Shown piece after piece: positions 1 to 5,574 of a stretch of 12,885 bases of DNA; the first letter of the stretch is position 1; every line of letters begins with the position of its first letter. Origin of the DNA: JAOUEE01 sp051011595 (GTDB lineage: Bacteria > Actinomycetota > Acidimicrobiia > Acidimicrobiales > SHLQ01); assembly GCA_051011595.1 (NCBI GenBank), contig JBPCTQ010000245.1, forward strand, positions 1 through 12,885. The letters run 5' to 3'. Both the position numbers and the translations under genes were made by a program. The notes under the pieces were generated by a model. It ran no database searches and was not told the DNA's origin. It was given only the letters and a program-made list of their open reading frames with translations.

Positions 1-15
1 GGCCGAACCCTCAGC

Positions 16-34
16 GGTGGCCGCATCGGCCACC
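16..34 (-). terminator. Hairpin downstream of the DUF3179 gene, candidate terminator
   Basis: GGTGGCCG (16-23) and CGGCCACC (27-34) form a perfect 8-bp, very GC-rich stem with a 3-base loop. It lies 38 bases past the stop codon of the minus-strand lipoprotein gene. No T-run follows on that strand, so it would be a non-canonical actinobacterial-type terminator or a 3' stabilising hairpin. A second inverted repeat lies nearer the stop, GGGTTG (49-54) with CAACCC (56-61), which read as RNA would be a 5-bp stem with a 3-base loop. Confidence 0.45.
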
Positions 35-71
35 CTTCGGGCCATCGAGGGTTGACAACCCGCAGCAGCCG

Positions 72-1091
72 TCAGCCGGTCACGACCTCGGCGTGGCTGA
101 ACGCCCCCAGGTACGCGAACCAGAACATCGACCGCGAGGGGTACGGGACCGGTTCTCCGTCGTCGACCCGCCACACGGCGGCGGCAGCTTCGTCGCGACG
201 CACCTCGTAGCGCACCCCGTCGACAGAAACGGTGACCACCCCATCCGGGCCGTCGGCGGGAACGGCGACGGCCCGCTCCCCGACCTCGAACCCGACGACC
301 ACCGTTCCCGGTGACAATCGATCATCGGCGAAGGCCTCGGGATCGACCGGGAAGGGAGTCCGACCCTCGTCGACCGCATCGGCGTACCCGACGAACCGGT
401 CGGCAAGGTAGTCACGCCCGAATCCCTGGTCGACGGCCAGCACCATGGTGTCGGGGTGATCGGTCAGCCACTGCTCCCAGCGGGCCGTTCGCGCCGGAAG
501 GACCGGCAGCTCCGTTCCGGTGAGTGGGCCACGAATAGCGCGTCCGGCGACTTGCCACCAGTACGAGCCGGTCTGGCGATCGACCATCACGAGGTCGTTC
601 TGGTAGAGGGCGCTGGTGTTTCCGAAGGTCAGCTCCCGTGCGGCTCCGTCGACCGAAACCATCCGGTCGTACACCACCCCGCTGCGACAGAGCGGACAGT
701 AGGTGATCACGATCGCTCGACCCGCGATCTCGTCGTTCACCAGCTCGTGGAGATCGAGGATCCGGTGAGGGTACGCCCAGGTGGACCCGTCGGCGGCCTC
801 CCAGCCCAGCACGGCATCGTCGGCCGCCAGCCAATCGGCCTCACGGCCGGGCTGGTAGCGCGGCTCGTCGATCGGTGGGATGGCGTCGAGCAAACGAGCG
901 ACATCCGCCTCCGAAGCCTCCGACAGCGTCAACGATCCACCGTCGAAGGTGTCGAAGACGATGTCGTCACTCGCCACCTCGGGCGCCGATGGCGGCGGGC
1001 CCGTGCCGGGTGGTGCACTTCGGCCGTCTTCGCCGGCGCAGGCGACGGCCAGCACGGCCACCACCCCCAGCCAGATCATCGGGCGACACAT
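72..1091 (-). CDS. DUF3179 domain-containing lipoprotein
   Basis: Predicted 339-residue exported lipoprotein of the DUF3179 family, whose biochemical role is not established. The chosen ATG gives a short signal peptide with a lipobox ending in AVAC, so Cys18 would be lipidated and the protein anchored outside the cytoplasmic membrane. A Pro/Gly/Ser-rich linker follows (about residues 24-42). DUF3179 hallmarks come next: ITYCPLCRSGVVYDR (Cys132 and Cys135 as CxxC), then LTFGNTSALYQNDLVMVDRQ, a WWQ segment and a RGPLTG loop. A conserved-type end contains SRSMFWFAYLGAF. A later ATG at 1079 also keeps the lipobox. Neither has a clear Shine-Dalgarno. An open frame continues upstream to 1343, but it would bury the signal peptide and run into the divergent gene, so I reject it. 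It is transcribed divergently from the sugar cassette. Family assignment is firm, function unknown. Confidence 0.9.
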   Translation of the reverse strand: MCRPMIWLGVVAVLAVACAGEDGRSAPPGTGPPPSAPEVASDDIVFDTFDGGSLTLSEASEADVARLLDAIPPIDEPRYQPGREADWLAADDAVLGWEAADGSTWAYPHRILDLHELVNDEIAGRAIVITYCPLCRSGVVYDRMVSVDGAARELTFGNTSALYQNDLVMVDRQTGSYWWQVAGRAIRGPLTGTELPVLPARTARWEQWLTDHPDTMVLAVDQGFGRDYLADRFVGYADAVDEGRTPFPVDPEAFADDRLSPGTVVVGFEVGERAVAVPADGPDGVVTVSVDGVRYEVRRDEAAAAVWRVDDGEPVPYPSRSMFWFAYLGAFSHAEVVTG

Positions 1092-1191
1092 CAACGGGGG
1101 AAACCCGTCGGCCGGTCGGGCCCTTCCCCCGACGTCCACCCCTGTTCCCCGCGGCCGCGACAGGCCCCACTTCGAGCAGATTCGACCACTT

Positions 1192-1205
1192 TGTGTGTTC
1201 ACACA
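1192..1205. promoter_or_regulatory. Palindromic operator-like site in divergent intergenic region
   Basis: TGTGTG (1192-1197), spacer TT, CACACA (1200-1205): perfect 6-base arms with a 2-base spacer. It lies in the 226-base gap between the divergent lipoprotein and nucleotide-sugar dehydrogenase genes, in a locally AT-richer patch. That is where a dimeric regulator controlling both directions would bind. No regulator gene is adjacent and I cannot place convincing -35/-10 boxes around it. The call rests on symmetry and position only. Confidence 0.3.
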
Positions 1206-1317
1206 GACGCCGAATTCCCACTTGGCGTAGCCGTTCAGACCTTTGCGGGCCCGCCGGGTGGTGTGAGACCATCTCGTGACGTCCGGCGCGCCGTCCGTAG
1301 GGGAATTCATCGCCGTC

Positions 1318-2511
1318 ATGGCCGAAAACTCGAAAGTTGTCATCGTCGGCGGGTGCGGCCGCGTCGGTCTGCCCCTCGGGTTGGCCTTGGCCGACAGTGG
1401 TCATGCGGTGGTGCTCTACGACATAGATGCCACCGCCGTCGACACCGTCGGCGCGGCCAAGATGCCCTTCGACGAGGAAGGGGCCCAGGAGATCCTCGAA
1501 GCCACCATCGCCAACGGCACGTTGCGAGCCAGCACCGACGCCTCGGTCGTGAGCGGGGTCGACCACGTCGTCGTGGTGGTCGGCACACCGGTGGACGAAC
1601 ACTTCAACCCCGACGCCGAGATGGTGTTGCGGGCGGTCGAAGACATCACCCCCTACCTACGCGACGGCCAACACCTCGTGCTGCGCAGCACGGTGTACCC
1701 GGGTGTCACCGCCCTGGTCGAACGGCTCCTCGACCAACACGGTCTCGCCCTCGAGGTCTCGTACTGTCCCGAACGCATCGCCGAGGGCAAAGCCCTCACC
1801 GAGCTGTACTCGCTGCCCCAGATCGTCTCGGGGCGTACCCCCGAGGCCCTGGCCGCAGCCAACGAACTCTTCGGCTCGCTGACCGACCAGATCGTGGAGC
1901 TCGACGTCGAAGAAGCCGAGCTGGCCAAGCTGATCACCAACACGTGGCGATACATCAAGTTCGCCGCCGCCAATCAGCTGTACATGATCGCCAACGACTT
2001 CGGCCTCGACTACGAGCGCATCCGCGAAGGGCTCGCCCGTGACTACCCTCGCGCCGCCGATCTTCCCGGCGCCGGCCTGGCGGCCGGTCCTTGCCTGCTC
2101 AAGGACACCATGCAGCTGGCCGCCTTCAACCGCAACAACTTCAGCCTCGGTCACGCCAGCATGCAGATCAACGAAGGACTGCCTCTCTACCTGGTCGACC
2201 GCATCGAGCAGTCCTACGACCTCACCTCGATGACCGTCGGATTGTTGGGGATGGCCTTCAAGGCCGGCAGCGACGACACCCGCGAGAGCCTCAGCTACAA
2301 GATGAAACGGCTGCTTCGACTGCGGGCCCGACAGGTGCTGTGCGCCGACCCGCTGGTCACCACCGACCCCGATCTCATGCCGCTGGCCGAGGTGGTGCAA
2401 CAGGCCGACCTGCTGGTCATCGCCGCTCCCCACCAAGAGTTCGCCGATATCGACACGCAGCTACCCGTCATCGACATCTGGAATCTGCTGGGCGACGGGG
2501 TTCGTGTATGA
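1318..2511 (+). CDS. Nucleotide-sugar dehydrogenase (UDP-glucose / UDP-ManNAc dehydrogenase superfamily)
   Basis: Predicted 397-residue cytoplasmic NAD-dependent dehydrogenase that oxidises the C6 alcohol of an NDP-hexose to the uronic acid in two hydride transfers. The N-terminal Rossmann motif VIVGGCGRVGLPLG is at about residues 8-21, with the acidic NAD-ribose ligand in LYDID (about 34-36). The central domain carries TNTWRYIKFAAANQ. The catalytic cysteine is Cys259 in AAGPCLLKD, followed by Asp264. The C-terminal UDP-binding domain shows GMAFKAGSDDTRES. GPCLLKD rather than GSCLPKD leans to the WecC-like branch, so the substrate (UDP-Glc, UDP-GlcNAc or UDP-ManNAc type) is open. The ATG at 1318 puts the Rossmann strand at the normal distance from the N-terminus; an in-frame GTG at 1276 would add 14 residues. 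An AGGGGA stretch lies about 15 bases upstream of the ATG, rather far. Its stop overlaps the next start by ATGA, so it is translationally coupled to the glycosyltransferase. Confidence 0.9.
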   Translation: MAENSKVVIVGGCGRVGLPLGLALADSGHAVVLYDIDATAVDTVGAAKMPFDEEGAQEILEATIANGTLRASTDASVVSGVDHVVVVVGTPVDEHFNPDAEMVLRAVEDITPYLRDGQHLVLRSTVYPGVTALVERLLDQHGLALEVSYCPERIAEGKALTELYSLPQIVSGRTPEALAAANELFGSLTDQIVELDVEEAELAKLITNTWRYIKFAAANQLYMIANDFGLDYERIREGLARDYPRAADLPGAGLAAGPCLLKDTMQLAAFNRNNFSLGHASMQINEGLPLYLVDRIEQSYDLTSMTVGLLGMAFKAGSDDTRESLSYKMKRLLRLRARQVLCADPLVTTDPDLMPLAEVVQQADLLVIAAPHQEFADIDTQLPVIDIWNLLGDGVRV

Positions 2512-3227
2512 CCGAGCCGCGGGTCTCGGTGGTGGTGCCCGTCTACAACGAGGGCGAGACCATCGTGCCGTTCCTCGATCGACTCTTCGACAGCATCGAC
2601 ATCCCGTGTGAGGTCCTGGCGGTCTATGACTCGCCGGACGACACCACGCTCCCCTACCTGCAGAAGTTCGCCCGCAACGAAGACCAGTTGGTACCGACCC
2701 TCAACGAGTACGGCCGGGGCCCGGCCCTGGCCCTGCGGTACGGCATCGACCACTGCAGCGCTCCGGTGGTGGTGGTCACCATGGGCGACGGCAGCGACGA
2801 TCCCCAGCAGATCGAACCCCTCACCCTGCTGGTGGAACGTGGGGTCGTCATCGCCGCTGCGTCGCGGTATGCGCAAGGGGGCCAGCAGGTGGGCGGACCA
2901 CTACTGAAGGGCCTCATGTCCCGGATGGCCGGACTCAGCCTCTACTACCTGGGTCGAGTGGGCACCCGCGACGCCACCAACTCGTTCAAGGCGTACGACC
3001 GCAACTTCGTCCGCACTGTCGGCATGGAGTCCGTGGGCGGCTTCGAGCTGGGCATAGAACTGGTGGCCAAGGCTCGTCGGCACCGACTACCGGTGGCCGA
3101 GATCCCCACGATCTGGCTCGACCGCGACTTCGGCGAATCCAACTTCCAACTCACGGCGTGGCTACCCAAGTACCTGCGGTGGTACCGATACGCGTTCGGC
3201 CCCCGCATCTCCTCGTACCCTGCGTGA
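2508..3227 (+). CDS. Family 2 glycosyltransferase, DPM/DPG-synthase type
   Basis: Predicted 239-residue GT-A fold transferase, compact like bacterial polyprenyl-phosphate sugar synthases. It starts directly with the nucleotide-binding strand SVVVPVYNEGETI (residues 7-19), followed by AVYDSPDDTT (about 38-47). The metal-binding region reads VTMGDGSDDP (about 90-99) instead of the textbook MDAD, so acidic ligands are present but rearranged. RYAQGGQ (120-126) and DRDFGESNF (205-213) match the family's acceptor and C-terminal motifs. No hydrophobic span long enough for a C-terminal membrane anchor is visible, so it is probably a peripheral enzyme. The ATG overlaps the upstream stop by four bases and there is no strong Shine-Dalgarno of its own, which indicates coupling to the dehydrogenase. 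Donor and acceptor are unknown; a lipid-phosphate acceptor is inferred from family resemblance. Confidence 0.87.
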   Translation: MTEPRVSVVVPVYNEGETIVPFLDRLFDSIDIPCEVLAVYDSPDDTTLPYLQKFARNEDQLVPTLNEYGRGPALALRYGIDHCSAPVVVVTMGDGSDDPQQIEPLTLLVERGVVIAAASRYAQGGQQVGGPLLKGLMSRMAGLSLYYLGRVGTRDATNSFKAYDRNFVRTVGMESVGGFELGIELVAKARRHRLPVAEIPTIWLDRDFGESNFQLTAWLPKYLRWYRYAFGPRISSYPA

Positions 3228-3266
3228 CATTCCGCACGGTCTCCCGCTTCCAACTCTGAGGTCAAC

Positions 3267-4292
3267 GTGAGCAAAGTTCTCGTCACCGGCTCGGCCGGTT
3301 TCATCGGCGGCTACATCGTCCAGGAGTTGTTGGGCCGGGGCCACGAGGTTGTGGGACTGGACAACTACTCCAAGTACGGCCCGGTCAGCCATGCCTACGA
3401 CAGCGACCCGGGTTATCGCTTCGTCGAAGGTGACGCCACCGACGTCGATCTGCTGGTGGACCTGCTCGACGGCTGTGACCACCTCATCGCCGGGGCCGCC
3501 ATGATCGGCGGCATCTCGTACTTCCACGCCTATGCCTACGACCTGCTGGCCACCAACGAACGCATCATCGCGGCCACCTGTGATGCCGCCATTCGAGCCC
3601 ACCGGGCCGGTTCGTTGCAGAAGGTCACCTACCTGAGCTCGTCGATGGTGTTCGAATCGACCGACCGCTGGCCATCGGTCGAGGGTGATGAGCGCAAGGT
3701 CCCACCGCCGTTGTCTTCGTATGGCTTCCAGAAGCTGGCCGTGGAGTACTTCGCCATCGCCGCCTGGGACCAGTACCAACTGCCCTACACCATCGTGCGG
3801 CCGTTCAACTGCGTCGGCGTGGGCGAGGCTCGCGCCCGCGGCGAGGCCGAGGTCACCAGCGGCGACGTGAAGTTGGCCATGAGCCACGTCGTTCCCGATC
3901 TGGTCCAGAAGCTGTTGAAGGGCCAAGACCCGTTGCACATCCTGGGCGATGGTTCCCAGGTCCGTCACTACACCTACGGCGGCGACCTGGCGAGCGGCAT
4001 CGTCACGGCCATGGAACATCCCGACGCCCGCAACGACGATTTCAACATCTCCACCGCCCAATCGACGACGGTGCTCGAGTTGGCCGAGGTGATCTGGCGC
4101 AAGATCAAGGGCCCCGACGAACCCTTCCGGTATGTGTCCGACGAGGCCTTCGAATACGACGTGCAGAAACGGGTACCCGACACCAGCAAGGCCCGCGATG
4201 TCCTGGGTATCGAGGCCGCAACCTCGCTCGACGAGATGCTCGACGAAGTCATCGCCTGGATCGAAGTGGCAGTGGCCGAAGGGCGCATCTGA
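3267..4292 (+). CDS. NAD-dependent sugar epimerase/dehydratase (extended SDR)
   Basis: Predicted 341-residue cytoplasmic extended-SDR enzyme acting on an NDP-sugar (epimerase, 4,6-dehydratase or decarboxylase type). The NAD motif VTGSAGFIGG is at residues 6-15 and the acidic ribose ligand in GLDNYS is Asp32. A serine-rich catalytic strand YLSSSMVFE (122-130) precedes the catalytic pair Tyr152/Lys156 in SSYGFQKLAVEY. VRPFNCVG and GDGSQVRHYTYGGDLA match the substrate-binding half of the family. GTG is the start: GAGG at 3258-3261 sits 5 bases upstream, and the NAD motif then falls at the usual position. It follows the glycosyltransferase after 39 bases and is probably the third gene of the same operon. 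Its substrate would logically be the uronic acid made by the first gene, but this cannot be read from sequence. Confidence 0.9.
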   Translation: MSKVLVTGSAGFIGGYIVQELLGRGHEVVGLDNYSKYGPVSHAYDSDPGYRFVEGDATDVDLLVDLLDGCDHLIAGAAMIGGISYFHAYAYDLLATNERIIAATCDAAIRAHRAGSLQKVTYLSSSMVFESTDRWPSVEGDERKVPPPLSSYGFQKLAVEYFAIAAWDQYQLPYTIVRPFNCVGVGEARARGEAEVTSGDVKLAMSHVVPDLVQKLLKGQDPLHILGDGSQVRHYTYGGDLASGIVTAMEHPDARNDDFNISTAQSTTVLELAEVIWRKIKGPDEPFRYVSDEAFEYDVQKRVPDTSKARDVLGIEAATSLDEMLDEVIAWIEVAVAEGRI

Positions 4293-4310
4293 CCCGGAGC
4301 GGCCCCGGGT
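4292..4310 (+). terminator. GC hairpin directly after the epimerase stop
   Basis: ACCCGG (4292-4297) and CCGGGT (4305-4310) form a perfect 6-bp stem with a 7-base loop, beginning on the last base of the epimerase stop codon. No T-run follows, so it is at best a weak or partial terminator separating the sugar cassette from the next gene run. A TACGAT hexamer at 4323-4328 could be a -10 box for the next gene, but I see no matching -35. Confidence 0.35.
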
Positions 4311-4340
4311 GCTGACGATCCCCTACGATGCGCTCCATTC

Positions 4341-4346
4341 GGGAGG
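4341..4346 (+). promoter_or_regulatory. Ribosome binding site fixing the SnoaL-like start
   Basis: GGGAGG, 7 bases before the ATG at 4354. It decides the start: the same frame is open far upstream inside the epimerase gene, but only this ATG has a good Shine-Dalgarno and gives a protein starting at the normal edge of the fold. Confidence 0.75.
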
Positions 4347-4353
4347 GGCCACG

Positions 4354-4782
4354 ATGGATCACCGCACACTCAGCGACCGCATCGAGATCAGCGACTTCCT
4401 GACTCGCTACGCCGATGCCGTCGACCGCGAACGATGGGACGACTGGAAGAAACTCTTCACCGACGACGCCCACATCGACTACTCGTCGTCGCCCGGCGGC
4501 ATCGCCGGTGGCCGCGAAGAGGTCGCCGCCTGGCTCGAGGAGTGCATGAAGCTCTTCTCCGTGACCCAGCACCTGATCTCGAATCAGGACGTCACCATCG
4601 ACGGCGACACGGCCACGGTGCGGGCGATGTTCTACAACCCCATGCAGTTCAAGGACGGGCCCTCCTTCTTCTGCGGCGGTTGGTACAACCACGACCTGGT
4701 GCGCACCGACGACGGCTGGAGGAGCCGGCGCCTGATCGAGGAGATGGCGTGGACCGAGGGTCTGCCCTCGGGTGCCCAATGA
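4354..4782 (+). CDS. SnoaL-like / NTF2-fold protein
   Basis: Predicted 142-residue single-domain cytoplasmic protein of the SnoaL_4 group in the NTF2 superfamily, whose alpha+beta cone can be a small enzyme (cyclase, isomerase, dehydratase) or a binding protein. The usual opening is clear: a first helix with SDFLTRYADAVDRERWDDW (about residues 13-31), then LFTDDAHIDYSS (34-45). A later TQHLISNQDVTIDGDTATV stretch (about 71-89) and a final strand with the FFCGGWYNHDLVRTDDGW region (105-122) follow. Asp21, Asp37/Asp38 and His73 line up with polar pocket residues of the family, but which are catalytic is not determinable here. The length is typical. The stop overlaps the NUDIX start by ATGA, and a strong hairpin occupies the last codons (4754-4771). 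Substrate unknown. Confidence 0.85.
   Translation: MDHRTLSDRIEISDFLTRYADAVDRERWDDWKKLFTDDAHIDYSSSPGGIAGGREEVAAWLEECMKLFSVTQHLISNQDVTIDGDTATVRAMFYNPMQFKDGPSFFCGGWYNHDLVRTDDGWRSRRLIEEMAWTEGLPSGAQ
4754..4771 (+). promoter_or_regulatory. Hairpin over the ribosome-binding position of the NUDIX gene
   Basis: CCGAGGG (4754-4760), loop TCTG, CCCTCGG (4765-4771): perfect 7-bp GC stem with a 4-base loop. It ends 7 bases before the ATG at 4779, exactly where a Shine-Dalgarno should be, and lies inside the end of the SnoaL-like coding region. Free initiation at the NUDIX start would be blocked unless a ribosome translating the upstream gene melts the stem. The mechanism is inferred; the hairpin is plainly visible. 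Confidence 0.45.
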
Positions 4783-5528
4783 CCACCGAACGTGGACGCC
4801 GCGACCGCGACATGTTCGCCCGCTGGGAGGCCCGCTACACCGAAACGGGAAGTGAGACGGCGCCGCTGATTCCGGCGGCCACCGTCGTGGTACTGCGCGA
4901 CACCGATGCCGGCATCGAGACGTTGATGTTGCGGCGCAATTCCAAACTCGAGTTCGTCGGGGGCATGTGGGTGTTCCCCGGCGGCCGGATCGATCCCGAC
5001 GACCATCGCGATGACGACGAGGACGTGGTCGAAGCCGCCCGCCGGGCCGCCGTTCGCGAAGCAGCCGAGGAGGCCGGCCAGGAGCTACAGACCGACGGCC
5101 TGGCCTGGTTCAGCCATTGGACGCCCCCAGCGATCACGCCGAAGCGGTTCTCGACGTGGTTCTTCGCAGCCCGATCCAGCGGCGACGCAGTGAACATCGA
5201 CGGGGGCGAGATCCACGACTCCGGATGGATGACCCCCGTCGACGCCATGCAGCGCCGAAACGCCCTGGAGATCGAACTGGCGCCGCCCACATGGGTGACG
5301 CTGGAGACGCTGGCGCTGTACGACGACGTCGACAGTGCCCTTGCTGCTCTCGACGCGGCCGAGGTCACCTTCTTCGAGACTCGTATCAGTCGGGGCGCCG
5401 AGGGAGCAGTGGCCCTCTGGGAAGGCGACGCCGGCTACGCCAGCGGTGACGCCGACGCTCCCGGCCGCCGCCACCGCCTCACCATGGCCGAGACCGGCTA
5501 TGTCTATGACCGGTCGGGTCACGACTGA
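4779..5528 (+). CDS. NUDIX hydrolase, NUDT19/RP2-like with extended Nudix loop
   Basis: Predicted 249-residue cytoplasmic NUDIX hydrolase, cleaving a nucleoside diphosphate linked to another moiety. The Nudix box runs from VFPGGRIDPDD (65-75) to REAAEEAGQEL (93-103). The metal-binding core Arg93, Glu94, Glu97 and Glu98 is intact, and Glu85 is at the correct distance before it. The gap between the box glycine (Gly69) and Glu85 is 15 residues rather than 5, i.e. about 10 inserted. This long-loop layout, the length, and the downstream WMTPVDAMQRRNA and ELAPPTWVTL stretches resemble the NUDT19/RP2-type proteins, some of which cleave CoA and acyl-CoA. The substrate here is therefore a guess. The start is the ATG overlapping the SnoaL-like stop; it has no Shine-Dalgarno of its own. 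Confidence 0.87.
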   Translation: MTTERGRRDRDMFARWEARYTETGSETAPLIPAATVVVLRDTDAGIETLMLRRNSKLEFVGGMWVFPGGRIDPDDHRDDDEDVVEAARRAAVREAAEEAGQELQTDGLAWFSHWTPPAITPKRFSTWFFAARSSGDAVNIDGGEIHDSGWMTPVDAMQRRNALEIELAPPTWVTLETLALYDDVDSALAALDAAEVTFFETRISRGAEGAVALWEGDAGYASGDADAPGRRHRLTMAETGYVYDRSGHD

Positions 5529-5558
5529 CGATGCCCACGGCTGCGGCCCTCCGCCCAC

Positions 5559-5573
5559 GTTCGGCGCCCGAAC
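5559..5573 (+). promoter_or_regulatory. Hairpin immediately before the likely ATPase start
   Basis: GTTCGG (5559-5564), loop CGC, CCGAAC (5568-5573): perfect 6-bp stem ending one base before the GTG at 5575. It lies in the 46-base gap after the NUDIX stop. It takes the place of a ribosome binding site, as the hairpin before the NUDIX gene does. If the alternative ATG at 5506 is the true start, the hairpin would instead lie inside the coding region. Confidence 0.35.
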
Positions 5574-5574
5574 C

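Noticed and set aside
1..71. Possible tRNA or other structured RNA at the window start
   Set aside because: The stems do not form a cloverleaf and there is no recognisable anticodon or T-arm; reported only as competing inverted repeats.
1092..1343. 84-codon N-terminal extension of the DUF3179 gene, including a CxxxxxxxxC stretch resembling a small zinc-ribbon
   Set aside because: It would bury a clear lipoprotein signal peptide and overlap the divergent dehydrogenase start. The stretch matches no family I know.
456..2042. Long plus-strand open frame of about 528 codons
   Set aside because: It runs antisense to the DUF3179 gene and out of frame through the dehydrogenase gene. Its protein is Arg/His/Pro-rich with no family motif, as expected from GC-rich wobble bias.
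3162..4061. Minus-strand open frame of about 299 codons opposite the epimerase
   Set aside because: A shadow frame lying on clear epimerase and glycosyltransferase coding sequence; low-complexity Val/Gly/Asp-rich translation.
5335..5574. Upstream extension of the ATPase frame into the NUDIX gene
   Set aside because: The extra residues are a frame-shifted reading of the NUDIX coding region; the family-typical N-terminus begins at about 5575. The ATG at 5506 is kept only as an alternative.
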